A DNA stretch of 64,000 nucleotides, taken from contig NW_001914867.1 in NCBI RefSeq assembly GCF_000208925.1, positions 1-64,000 on the forward strand, in the 5' to 3' direction. The position numbers and the translations under genes were made by a program. Of the stretch, positions 11,041 through 21,477 are shown in pieces (the first letter of the stretch is position 1; every line of letters starts with the position of its first letter). The stretch comes from Entamoeba histolytica HM-1:IMSS. Lineage: Eukaryota; Evosea; Mastigamoebida; Endamoebidae. A model generated the notes under the pieces. That model was given only the letters and a program-made list of their open reading frames with translations. It was not told the DNA's origin and searched no databases.

Positions 11041-11719
11041 ATGGGAGATGATATTTCATATTATAGTGGAGGAGCTGTTGTTGGAATGGCAGGAAAAGGA
11101 TGTGTTGCGATCGCTGCAGATAATCGATATGGATTGAAGTATCAATTTGCATCAGCCAATTTTCATAAAGTATTTCAAGTAAATAAATATTGTTTATTTG
11201 GAGGAGCAGGATTATTTTCTGATGTACAAACAATGTTTGTTTTGTTTAATGTTTTAAATAACTTAATTAAAAAGAAATGAAAATAAATAATACAGGGCTG
11301 AAAAAGTCAAATATCATGCAAATTTATATCGACTAAGAGAAGGACATGACATCGGACCAGAACAATTATTAAATTCAACTGCTCATATGTTATATAAAAA
11401 AAGATTCCAACCATATTATATGTCACCTATTATAGCTGGTATTGATGATAATGGAAATTCTTATGTATGCAGTTATGATTATATTGGTTCTCCTGAAATT
11501 TCACAAGTTGGTTGTGTTGGTACAGGAAGTAATGAATTAATGGGAATGTGTGATTCTTTCTATAAAGAAGGCATGGAACCAGAAGAATTAGTAGAAGCTG
11601 TTGGTCAATGTCTTCTTGCCGCAGAAAATAGAGATGCATTTTCTGGATGGGGTGTAGAAGTTTATTTATTAACTCGTGATAATTTGACAATTTACAATAT
11701 GAAACCAAGACAAGACTAA
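11041..11719 (+). CDS. PSMB3: 20S proteasome subunit beta type 3
   Basis: Two exons, 11041-11234 and 11296-11719, joined over a 61-nt intron (GTTTGT...ATACAG) to give 205 residues, the same length as human PSMB3. The spliced product begins with a short pro-free start, then GGAVVGMAGKGCVAIAADNRYG, matching the beta-3 start [25 protein letters not shown]. It keeps GLAG-like FGGAGLFSDVQT and the C-terminal RDAFSGWGV block. Beta-3 is a structural subunit of the proteasome core with no catalytic Thr1, and none is seen here. The join restores the YKKRFQPYYMSPIIAG region in frame. The opposite-strand frame is a shadow. High confidence. Confidence 0.95.
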
Positions 11720-11794
11720 TTCCATTTTTTAATTGTTATTATATTTAATTGTGTTTTATATATCATTATTATTTGAGATATTTGTTATTTACAA

Positions 11795-11800
11795 GAACTT
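11795..11800 (+). promoter_or_regulatory. GAACTT box before zinc-finger gene
   Basis: AAGAACTT lies 29 nt before the ATG at 11830, matching the Entamoeba GAAC core-promoter element. Motif match only. Confidence 0.4.
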
Positions 11801-11829
11801 GATTTTTTAAAAACTTCATACTTGAAACT

Positions 11830-12540
11830 ATGCAATTCATTTCTCTTGATTATCAAAAAAATAAGATTCATCTCAACTTTCAAAAAATGATTGATACCTT
11901 TGAACTTATGAACCAAATGATCAATCAAATGCAACAGAAAATTTTTGTCTTAGAACAACAAATAAAAGAAAAAGAAAAGAATGACCAAATAATAAAGAAT
12001 GAGTTAAATCATTTTAAACTTCTTTTACAAGAAAATATACAATACAAAAGTAAAGAACAAGAAAATATCCAATCTAATTTGACGACACCTAAAGAATCTT
12101 TGAATCAAACTCTAATAACATCTGATTTAACTACTCCTCAAATACCTACCAAAGAAGATATTATAAAAGAAGAAGGCTCTGATACAACAACTAATCTTTC
12201 ACAATCTCCCCTTCTAACTAATGTTAAGAATAAATGTTTTATTTGTGGTGAAGTATTAGACTCTGCACAATTTTCTTCTCACTTTCTACATCATCAACAG
12301 TCAATAACTCCCCAACCAGTCACATGTTTTGCAAAACCATTAATTCCAATTTCTTCAATTAATCCAAACATTAAACCTTCTCATCAAAACGCTTCTAATT
12401 CATCTTGTCAATTAACCCCTATTGTTTTATCTCCTCAAACTTCTTCAAAATTTCCTTGTCCTTTATGTGATGTTAATTTAAGAACTAATGACCTTTTAAT
12501 AAAACATATTGAAGCTGCACATTACAAACTTTTAAAATAA
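11830..12540 (+). CDS. coiled-coil protein with two C2H2-like zinc fingers (236 aa)
   Basis: Residues 1-85 form a Gln/Lys/Glu-rich coiled coil (repeated MINQMQQKIFVLEQQIKEKEK). The middle is Ser/Thr-rich and disordered. Two cysteine-histidine knuckles follow: CFICGEVLD with SSHFLHH (about residues 136-155) and, at the C-terminus, CPLCDVNL with IKHIEAAH (about 210-231), both C-x2-C-x12ish-H-x3/4-H. Single exon, ATG at 11830. The fingers could bind RNA, DNA, ubiquitin or protein; the type resembles small C2H2 modules in scaffold proteins rather than tandem DNA-binding arrays. No named homologue recognised. Confidence 0.7.
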   Translation: MQFISLDYQKNKIHLNFQKMIDTFELMNQMINQMQQKIFVLEQQIKEKEKNDQIIKNELNHFKLLLQENIQYKSKEQENIQSNLTTPKESLNQTLITSDLTTPQIPTKEDIIKEEGSDTTTNLSQSPLLTNVKNKCFICGEVLDSAQFSSHFLHHQQSITPQPVTCFAKPLIPISSINPNIKPSHQNASNSSCQLTPIVLSPQTSSKFPCPLCDVNLRTNDLLIKHIEAAHYKLLK

Positions 12541-12714
12541 TTGGTTGTTATTAATAACAATTTTTAGTATTTTTTAATTTTTTATCTTTTCTTAAAGAGA
12601 AAATATTACTCTGTTCGATAGATTCAGAATTACTTAGTTTGTAAAAACTTGTTTGTCTTTTTTTAATTAATCCTACAACAAAAAAATCTCAAAAAATAAA
12701 TCTTGGATAGAAAT

Positions 12715-14388
12715 ATGAGTGGTGTTCAACCGACAGAAACCGAAATGCAATTAAATGACAACCAACCACAACCAACACAAAAAAGTCAATTAAATGTATT
12801 GGATCCTAATGAACTTATGAAACCATTACTTGCTAGCATTTCTCCTATTGGCTTATGTTTAATTTATCTTGGTTTCCTTGCTCTTGTAGGAATATCTCTT
12901 GGATTATCATCTATTGCTCCTTCAATGTACGTACAAGAAAGTGTTGGTACATGGCAATGCAATAATAATACTATTTCTTCATTTGATGCAAATAATTGTA
13001 CTGGTCAAAATTTAATGAACAACGCACAAGTTAAAGGTCCTTTGGGTACTTATAAGATAGGCCCATTTTCTATATTAAATAGAGAGTTTACGTTGAGTGG
13101 TAAATTTAAAAATAACTTAAAGTATGGATATTGTTTGTTATTATTTTGTATAAATTATTATCAGAAGAAATAATAATTAACTTATTTAGTTAAAAAACAA
13201 ATTTTTGCTGAAGTAGGTGTTTATACACCACCAAAAAATACTGGTGATAATCCTCTGATAATAGAAGAAAAGACAAGAGAATTTATGGTAGAATGTTTAA
13301 GTGGAGAAGATTATTGTAACTCATTACCTATTTATGAAGAATCATTTACAAATAAACTAGAGTATCTAATTACTATCCAATTTATAAGTAGTAAATTTAA
13401 TGAAACTGATGTAGGAGAGTTTGTATTAGAATTATCAGCAATATCAAGTCATTATACACTTTTTGAATTATGTTGGAAATTTGTATTTATTTTCTATTCA
13501 TGTATTATTGTTGTTATTTACTTATTCATATTTAGAAGTTTTATATTTAAAACTTGGATTTTTGAAGTTAAATGGACATTTGTTTTATTAATTATTTTAG
13601 TAATACAAAACAATCCTATTTATTCTTACCAATATACACTTGATACTTTTATTCCAGAATTTATTAATGTAACAGTTTATTCATTATTCTATGTTTTCTT
13701 ATTGTTTTATGTATTAATTACTTTTGAATTTTATAGATATGGCAAAGGTACCAAAAAAATAAAATATTGGCTTCCTCGAATAATATTCTTTGTATTCTTC
13801 TTTGCTGCTGTTGAATTAGTTTTTATTTATAATAAAAGTGTTGGTTTATCAGACCCTTATTATAATCCTTTAAAAGATATTGCTAGTTTAGTGATGGCAG
13901 TGATTGCATTAGTCTTTGTTATTGCATATATTTTCTGGCTTATTTATATTTTAGTTAGAAGTTTTAGTGATGGAATTAAATTAGGTAAAACAAAAAGAAA
14001 ACTTCGTCTATTTGGTGTACTTACTATGATATCAATGATGTTATTTTTTATGATGCTTGCTCTTTCATTCTTCTTTGGCAACCAACAAACACTTTCTATT
14101 TCTTTAACAACAACAGCATTTGTCAATTTCTTCTGCACCCTATTAATTGTGATTAATATCCCTCATCAAGGAGAAGAAAGTGCAATTTGGTGTGAAGAAC
14201 GTTTCAAAGTTATTGCTGTTGATGACTTAGCAGTTTATAAACAATTACCAGATGATGTTATTTCTGAATTACCTTATAATGGTAATGATGAAGAACATTT
14301 CTCTGCCTTAGAACACCCGCAACAATATAGACCAAATCATTCAAATGAAGCTGTGTTGTATGATGGTTCTGAAGCAATAGAACTTTAA
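12715..14388 (+). CDS. Wntless/TMEM181-like seven-TM protein (538 aa)
   Basis: Exons 12715-13132 and 13190-14388 join over a 57-nt intron (GTTTGT...TTTAG) to give 538 residues. True start is the ATG at 12715; the frame before it opens at TTG. Layout: polar cytosolic N-terminus, one membrane segment (about 45-70), a lumenal region with N-glycosylation sites (for example NNT, NCT), then seven closely spaced hydrophobic segments and an acidic cytosolic tail. The TM block carries KWTFVLLIILVIQNNP and a following LLFYVLITFEFYRYG, the order seen in the Wntless-like TM domain (PF06664) shared by WLS and TMEM181. Such GOLD-domain 7TM proteins act as cargo or sorting receptors in the secretory pathway. 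Entamoeba has no Wnt, so cargo is unknown. Confidence 0.65.
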
Positions 14389-14483
14389 TTCATTTTTATA
14401 CTTATTGATTGTCATCTTTCTATAAAAATTAAATGGTTCTAATATTATAATAAAATATTATTCTTTTAGTTTATTGATACTTA

Positions 14484-14488
14484 GAACT
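14484..14488 (+). promoter_or_regulatory. GAACT box before small membrane protein gene
   Basis: TTAGAACT lies 24 nt before the ATG at 14512 and follows a TTTAGTTTATTG stretch; matches the Entamoeba GAAC element. Confidence 0.4.
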
Positions 14489-14511
14489 ACAAAACTTTAA
14501 AAGTGAGTAAT

Positions 14512-14936
14512 ATGAACTGTATTTTCTTTATATTTATTTTATTAAATTTTGTAAGTGCAGAAGAATCATTCTTTGGACCTCATCAACTTCGAGAACATAC
14601 ATATTCATATGAGCCTATTTTTGAAAATACTTTCATTTCATTCAATTATGCACTTGTTGTGTTTATCCTTCCATTGGTCATTCTTTTCATTTCTGTTTGT
14701 CATTTTTTATCCTTGTTGTATACAAGTATTTAAAAGTCTAGTTATTATTCTTTTGTAATGTTAATGGATTGTTCAGTGGTAAAGGAATTTTATCATTATT
14801 ATTCATTGGAAGTGCTATTGGATTTGTTGGGTTTGTTGTTTACAGTTGGATTTACCTTTCCTTCTTTGAAATGCTTGCGTTTGGAGTAGTGATTGTTCCA
14901 GTAGTACTTCTTCTTGCTTATCTTGTTTCTGCTTGA
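14512..14936 (+). CDS. small secretory-pathway membrane protein (125 aa, two exons)
   Basis: Exons 14512-14694 and 14742-14936 join over a 47-nt intron (GTTTGT...GTCTAG), phase 0, to give 125 residues. The frame in the raw sequence opens at GTG; the real start is the ATG at 14512. Residues 1-18 look like a signal peptide (FFIFILLNFVSA then AEES). A short lumenal part (about 20-47) is followed by hydrophobic segments near 48-65, 75-95 and 100-123. The second exon has no upstream ATG and would be missed without the splice. No family recognised; probably an ER/Golgi or surface membrane protein. Confidence 0.65.
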
Positions 14937-15040
14937 TTCATTTTAAATACACTCTTTTTCTTGTCCTTTCAGTTTATTTTTAAGAGAAAGAAGAAAAAAA
15001 CAAAAAATAGTTAAACAAACTATAAAATTAATATATTCTT

Positions 15041-15341
15041 ATGGTTGTTTGTTAGCTGTTCTTTTTCAAATAAAAGAATAAATTCTTAAGTTATAAATTA
15101 GCTTCCAATCAATTTATTAGAGAATTCTCAAGGGACATCTGTGACATTAGAACTTAAAAATGGATTTAAATATACTGGAATTCTCGATCGTTGTGATCGT
15201 ATGATGAATATTCATCTCAAAAATGCTATTTTGATTAAGCCAAGTGGTGACCGTTTTAGTGTTTCAAAATTAATTGTCAAAGGAATAAGTATTCGTTGTT
15301 TCTCTGTTGATGAATCGTTGTTAAAAAAGAATGAAAAATAA
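15041..15341 (+). CDS. LSM4: U6 snRNA-associated Sm-like protein LSm4
   Basis: The first coding exon is only 6 nt (ATG GTT, 15041-15046); a 55-nt intron (GTTTGT...AAATTAG) follows, then exon 2, 15102-15341, for an 81-aa protein. The spliced start MVLPINLLENSQG aligns with MLPLSLLKTAQNH of LSm4, and LELKNGFKYTG...DRMMNIHL is the Sm1 motif with the Asp-x-x-MN core; IVKGISIR is Sm2 (RG usually, KG here). LSm4 sits in the LSm1-7 ring for mRNA decay and in LSm2-8 bound to U6 snRNA. The Gly/Arg-rich tail of many LSm4 proteins is missing; it ends in a short Lys-rich tail. The frame starting at 15141 uses GTG and is not the start. Confidence 0.85.
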
Positions 15342-16716
15342 TTAATTTCTTAAAGAAAAATATAAATTTATTTTGTTAAAAGAACAAATTATTAAAAAAA
15401 AAGAAAACTTAAATAATAATTAGAAATAAATGAAATTCATTGAATATCTCTATGAAATAATTTATATTCTAATGATTAATTTGGTTGTAAAAAGAGTTTA
15501 TTTCAGAGAAAAGAAATAAATCCAGATGCCAATCATACATATTCAAATTTTTTAAAGAAAATACTTAATTCTTTATTTTCATATAATAGAAATAGATAGT
15601 AAACATATAATTTCTTTTTTATTACTGAGGTGGTAGTGTTGATTTTTCAATTTAGTTAATTAATATTATTATTGTCTTGAATAAATTGTTAAATACATTA
15701 GACTTGATTTATTTGAATGGCGTTTTTGTGATTAAATTAAATTAAACTTTTTTTTTATTTTTTATTTAATGGTTTTTTTGATTTATTTTTCTATATGATT
15801 TGTTCAACTTTGAAATGAATAACTTTATTACAACGAATAATATTACCAGCCAAATTGAAAAAAAAACAAATAACAAGTACAAAATATATTAATTATAGCA
15901 TTAATTTGGATACATAACTTTTTTTTAGTTGAGCCTTCTTATAAAGTATATTTATTATTGTTTATGTGTAATATTTATTTATAAATCAAATTCTTAACTT
16001 ATTGTTTATGTTAAATAACAAAAATACCCAATTAAAATAGATGTTTATTATTTTTTTATTAACTCTAGATATTTTCTTAAAGAATTAGATGATAGTTACA
16101 TAATTGTTTTTGTTTGAATTAATTTTAATGAAAATTTTTAAACATCTTTTTATCTATTATGGAATAAATTTGTTAATATTGGTTTAATATTTGATTTTTT
16201 ACAAAGAGACTATGATATGTTATTATTTTAAACTGTGTTTTTGTGATTTTTAACATAATAATTTAATACACAAAGTTAGTAAAAGATAATTTAAGATTGA
16301 TTCAATAACTTAAATGTTATTTTCTATTTATTGTTTATAAATTCTACAATTTAACAACACATTATATAGTAGTAAAAATCCCGAATTAGAAAAAAAATTA
16401 ATTGGTACTTATGAAAAATGTTTAGGAATAGTTGTATTTAATTAAAAATAACTAATTAAGTAAAGAAGTTATTAAAAACTTTATCTTATTGAATGAAACA
16501 TATAGTTATTTTTGGTTTAAAATTAATAATTTCATTAATATACTGAAGAGAGTATTTTTCTCAATAGTAACCACATTCAAATTAAAACCAATATATAATA
16601 CTACTTTGGTAAAAATAATTTTCATTCACATTGAAAAAGATTATTAAATAAAGAGATACAACTTTCATATTTTGAAATATTAAAAAACAAAAAAAAATTA
16701 AAACTAAAAAAAAATA
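15342..16716. other. A+T-rich intergenic stretch, 1.4 kb
   Basis: No coding frame of note and no RNA gene recognised. Long T- and A-runs; close to 16717 a run of A-rich sequence precedes the next ATG. Confidence 0.5.
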
Positions 16717-17982
16717 ATGGAATTTCACACAAATTTTCCATCACATTTAATTTATACAAAATTACCATGTACTCCATTAAGTATTACATGTAATGAAGAC
16801 TGTACTGAAGCATATATTTGTGATGAATTGGGTACATTATTAATATTTGATATTACAAATCAAAAAGTATTATATAGAACGCAACTTCCTGATGGTGCGG
16901 TTCAACTTCAAATATCACCCAAAGGAGAATACCTTTTTGTGTTATGTTTTAATTCAGTAAGAAATAGAATATTATATATTTATCGAGTTATTCGTCCATT
17001 TAGATTAATTGAAATTGATGTAATACCAAATATATTTGCGATTGCATTACTAAGTGATTGTTCAACATCACCAATTGATTTTGCAGCATTATGTGATGAT
17101 TTTGAATCAGTGACCCGATATTATTATGGAAATACAGCAAATAAATCATATGAAATTGTTAGTCAAAAACGTCTTCCTTTTAAAGCACGATACTTTATTT
17201 CAAATTCAAATTATTCACAAATTTGTGCTGCTTCATTAAAAGAGTTAATGATATTATCATCTAATTTAATAACAATTAAGAAAGAGGATTTACCTTATAT
17301 TGTTGCAGGAGTTGCGTTTTCAGGAAATGAATTATTTACACTAGCTGGTTGCTCTTTAAAATGTCTTGAAGATGAAAAACGAGATATTTTTTTACCATTT
17401 GGAATGCCAATGGTAGTTCAATCACATAAAATACATATCATCGCTGCTGATAGAAATAAACTTTATGGAATTGATACAAAAAGTGGTAAAATTTATTTTG
17501 CTACTCACCTTCCTGATAAAGTCCTTATTCGTAGTGTTCATACTAATGAAAAAATGTCAACTTTTGCTATTCAATTAACAGGCCAACCTGTGCTTATTTC
17601 TATTATTTCTACTGAGGCAATTCGTAGTCGTGCTGGACTTTTAAACCCAATAGAATTAAAAGAAACAATTAAACTTGTATTTAGTAATATTCCTGAAACT
17701 GAATTATTCCGTGCTATTGCTGAAGCACCAGTTTCTGTTCCAACGTCAAGTTTTTCTGTTTACGTTGGTAATTTTAATGAAATTTCAGCTGATGATGTTA
17801 AAGAAGTATTTCAACAAAACTTTGGTGGTGTTATTAAAGTTCGTCCTAAAACTGGTCATTGTTTTGTTGATTTTAAAGATGACACTTCAATGAGAAATGC
17901 TCTTAGTAAAGAAAAAATCTCTGTTAAAGGTCATGATGTATTTATCAAAGTGGCTCAAAAAAATGCCAATGCTAAGAGATAA
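16717..17982 (+). CDS. beta-propeller-like protein with C-terminal RRM (421 aa)
   Basis: Residues 1-330 read as repeated four-strand units typical of WD40-like propellers (for example ITCNEDCTEAYICDELGTLLIFD and LQISPKGEYLFVL), without the canonical GH-WD marks. Residues about 348-415 are an RNA recognition motif with RNP2 (SVYVGNF) and RNP1 (GHCFVDF) in the right places and the alpha/beta order complete. So the protein probably docks partners through the propeller and binds RNA through the RRM. The order is reversed from eIF3b (RRM before propeller) and I know no standard family with this arrangement. Single exon; ATG at 16717 is followed at once by the first strand. Two shorter plus-strand frames inside it are shadows. 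Confidence 0.65.
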   Translation: MEFHTNFPSHLIYTKLPCTPLSITCNEDCTEAYICDELGTLLIFDITNQKVLYRTQLPDGAVQLQISPKGEYLFVLCFNSVRNRILYIYRVIRPFRLIEIDVIPNIFAIALLSDCSTSPIDFAALCDDFESVTRYYYGNTANKSYEIVSQKRLPFKARYFISNSNYSQICAASLKELMILSSNLITIKKEDLPYIVAGVAFSGNELFTLAGCSLKCLEDEKRDIFLPFGMPMVVQSHKIHIIAADRNKLYGIDTKSGKIYFATHLPDKVLIRSVHTNEKMSTFAIQLTGQPVLISIISTEAIRSRAGLLNPIELKETIKLVFSNIPETELFRAIAEAPVSVPTSSFSVYVGNFNEISADDVKEVFQQNFGGVIKVRPKTGHCFVDFKDDTSMRNALSKEKISVKGHDVFIKVAQKNANAKR

Positions 17983-18719
17983 TTTATTTTTTATTATTTT
18001 AAGTTTGAGCCATTGTTATTGTTCGTTCTTCCTTTTTACTTCAAGTTCTTCTCATTTTTGGTTAATTACAAGTCTTTTTCATTTATCTTTCTTTTATTTC
18101 TGTTTTAATTAATAGGAATTACTTCTTAGCAGAGGTTTTAATTATTAAAAAATTATATTTTAGTGTAGTAGACATAACTAATGAATAGTTCATATCAATT
18201 AAAACTTTTTATTATCAACTAAATTAGAATTAAAATAAATACAGATTATCAGATAACTGTAAATTTGATTTTTATTTCTTATATAAGATAAACAAACAAT
18301 TTTATAAGTGATATAATTCAATATTAATTTTATTATACTGTTTTGTTAAGAATTGTTTTATAATAGAACAATAACTGTAAATAGAATGCAACTGAGATAA
18401 ATAATCAATTTTATTTGTTTATAGTTATTGACTTTTGAATGAAAAAATGTGTAACACTTATGTTTTATTTAATTTATTATTCTTTTTTCAATAAAAAAAA
18501 TATTATTCAATTTAATTTCATATTAACAATTTTATTATATATTTCACATACCAAACATGTGTTTTTATTCTATCCTACTTGTTATATTTATATATTATTT
18601 AAAATCTTTCACTCTTTGTTTTTTTTTTCTTCTTCTTTTTTAATTTATCAAAGTTGCATGGTTAATTATTATATTAAGTTTTTTATGTAGTGAGACATTT
18701 TATTAATTATGGTTATTCA
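17983..18719. other. intergenic stretch before the skewed tract
   Basis: T-rich 3' flank of the propeller-RRM gene, then mixed A/T sequence. Short hydrophobic frames (for example 18439-18690) are Phe/Tyr/Leu-rich low complexity and are not supported as genes. Confidence 0.45.
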
Positions 18720-21130
18720 AAGTTTTTCAATAACCAATACTCTGAACGGCAACGAAAAAAAGCAAATAATAGAAAAAGAAAAGAAGAGAAAGATATAAAA
18801 GAATAAAAGTAGAAAGTGGAATAAGATAATAATAAAGAAGATAAAGAGTAATAAAACAAAAGAGATGACAAAAGAAGAAAAGAAAGAAGAAATAAAAAGT
18901 GTAATTTTAATGTAAAAATTAGAAATATTCAATAAAAAGTGTCTAATTTAATGATGTAAAATGATTAACAATATTTTATTGATGAAAAATATTTTATTCG
19001 TTTTATGTTTATTATTTATATGGATAATTTCATCATGATGTTTATGATATAATCAATCATATGTGTTATTATTATAACATATAATATTTAATAAAATATA
19101 AATGAAAATGATATGAATATATGATATAGAATATAAAACAAAAGAATAATAAGAATAAATGATAAATAAAACGAGAAATGATAATAAATGATATAATAAT
19201 AAAATCAAAGTATAAAAGATAAAATTAATATTAATATAAAACAAAAGAGAATAAATATAAATCGAAAATAGATATAAATGATAAGAATATAAAAATGATA
19301 AGGATGAATAAACATATACATCTAAATAGAAAAGAATAACAATAAGAAAATCTAAATAATATAAATAGAAAAATAATAAAATAAGAATAATATAATAATA
19401 TATAGATAATAAGAAGAATAGATAATATACATATTATAAACAGAGAAATAAATATAAAAATACGATAGATAAATAACATATAAATAAAATAATAAAAAGA
19501 ATACAAATAATAAAAATAATTAAATATGATTCATCAAATCATCTATTTCATTAATATTTCATACAAAATAAATATAAATGATTATAAAATATAAACATAA
19601 ATATATACAGATTGTATATTTATCATACTTTTTATTTATTTTATGAGTAAAATATAATAAAGTGGAAAAATCTAATGATGCAAAATATTTTGCATCTTTT
19701 TTTCATTTTTATAAATTATTTAAATGCATTATTTCTTTGCTAATTTTCGTGCCTATTATGTACCAAACACCAAAAACAATTATAATAATTACAAACAATT
19801 ATATTTGAAGAATTATCAAAATGAAAGAATGACAATATTGAAAAAAATGATAAGTGCAATATTTAACAATAACGCAATGATGTTTAACAACGCAGATGAT
19901 TAAAACAATATATTCTCAATGAAATAGTCAATGAAATCAAAAATAAATGAGATAAATAAATGACAACTATATTGACAAGAAAATGAGACAAAAATTGATA
20001 ATAACAAAAGAATAATGGATTGAAATAGAGAAAGAATGTTAATATTCAGAAATGAAAATAAACTAATGAAAATAAACAATAAATAAGCATTGAGAGATAA
20101 AAGAAATAATATAAATAGAAAAGAAGAAAAGATTGAATAAGTTGAATAAGTTGAATAAAGAAATAAAAGAAATAAAAAATGTTGTGATAAAAAGAAATAA
20201 GAAAGTAAAACACAAATAAGAAAATAAATAAAAGAAAGAATAGATGAATGGAATTAAAAGTATAATAAGAGAAGAAAGATAGTATTAACAATTATTCATA
20301 ATAAATGAAATGAATAATGGTTTTAATAAACAAATAACATGTATGAAGAAAGAATGAAAATATAGATAATCCAGAAATAAAATATTCAAATAAATAGAAT
20401 GAAAAATATAAAAGAGTCAATTTATTCAACTTAAAACAACAAATCACTCACTGTATTAATAATATACTCACACAAACACCCGATTGAATAAACATAAACA
20501 AAGAAAATAGAAAATAACAAAAATGATATGAAAATACAAAACAATAAGATAAAACAAATAAACAAACAGAAAACACAGAAATAATTATATAGTTAAAACA
20601 ATGCATAATATCAGACATAATTAAACAAAAAAACATTACAGAAATATTAAACAACAGATTGAACATCAACAAAAATAAATGTGAAATATCTAGAGATATT
20701 GTATATGAGTTAACAAAAACAAAAACAATTCACTATCCAGTTGATGAATGAAATGTAAATATCATTGAATTGTTCAACGATAATACATGAATCAAATATT
20801 AAAACCAAATAAAATGAAACAACATCTAATAATAGAAGAAAGCAACAAAAAAATAATGTAAATATGCTTATCCACTTAATTATATGAATAAATAATAAAC
20901 TAACAAATCAATCATGATGGATTTGCTTCACTAACAAATGAGTTTGATTGGAAATATACAAGACAACTAGAAATAAAGAAATTAATTAAATCACTGAAGA
21001 GAAAAGGAAATAACAACAAATAAGAATAAAATTCAAAAGAAAAGAGAAAAATTAAGAAAAAAATAACAAGGGGATGAATAACAATTTTAGAAAATAAAAA
21101 AAGAAAAGTCAAAAAATACGGAATAATCGA
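18720..21130. repeat. A-rich, C-poor strand-skewed low-complexity tract, 2.4 kb
   Basis: From about 18720 to 21130 the plus strand is dominated by A with some G, little C and few T runs, made of variations on aataaaagaa and gataaataaat. All sizable frames are on the minus strand and code only Phe/Leu/Tyr/Ser strings, the mirror of the purine-rich strand, so they are artefacts. Short tandem units occur, such as TTGAATAAG three times at 20133-20159. The skew resembles the coding strand of the retrotransposon relic at 24.2-26.5 kb, so this may be an older, fully eroded element, but no motif survives to prove it. Confidence 0.55.
19677..19696. repeat. perfect 20-bp palindrome
   Basis: GATGCAAAATATTTTGCATC equals its own reverse complement. 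It sits near a change of composition inside the skewed tract and is followed by a T7 run, so in a transcript it would make a short hairpin plus U-tract. Function unknown. Confidence 0.6.
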
Positions 21131-21158
21131 AAGAAAAGAAAAACAAAATAAAACAAAT

Positions 21159-21359
21159 ATGTCGTTCTTGCCATTTGGTACAACTACAGATGAGTCAGAT
21201 GAAGTTATAGAACTTCAATTTAATGGAAGTGGAAACCAACCCATTGTTATTGAACAACATAGTAATGGAAAAGTGATGTCATTAGGATGTTTAATTTTTG
21301 TGATAATATTTTGTGGAATCAATATGATTATTTGTTTGTTGTTCATTCAAATGATATGA
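21159..21359 (+). CDS. small tail-anchored membrane protein (66 aa)
   Basis: ATG at 21159 opens a 66-codon frame with sensible, mixed composition (TDESDEVIELQFNGSG) that stands out from the surrounding low-complexity DNA. Residues 42-64 are one hydrophobic segment ending in QMI, typical of a tail-anchored protein. No family recognised. The A-rich sequence just before the ATG is like that of other starts here. Plausible as a real gene, but short. Confidence 0.45.
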   Translation: MSFLPFGTTTDESDEVIELQFNGSGNQPIVIEQHSNGKVMSLGCLIFVIIFCGINMIICLLFIQMI

Positions 21360-21477
21360 AAGATACAAATGTTAAAAGATCAAATAAATAGTGAATAAGA
21401 ATAAAAACAATTAAACAAGAATAAAAGAAACAAGTCTTAAAAAAACAAACAAAACAAAAAAGATAATTGAAAAAGAC

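Noticed and set aside
11430..11708. 92-codon minus-strand frame opposite the proteasome gene
   Set aside because: Shadow of the strongly supported PSMB3 exon 2.
20133..20159. Triplicated TTGAATAAG as a functional tandem repeat
   Set aside because: Only three 9-bp units within low-complexity DNA; slippage is enough to explain it.
18717..20672. Several minus-strand frames of 63-91 codons
   Set aside because: They code only Phe/Leu/Tyr/Ser/Ile strings, the mirror of the A-rich plus strand, with no mixed composition.
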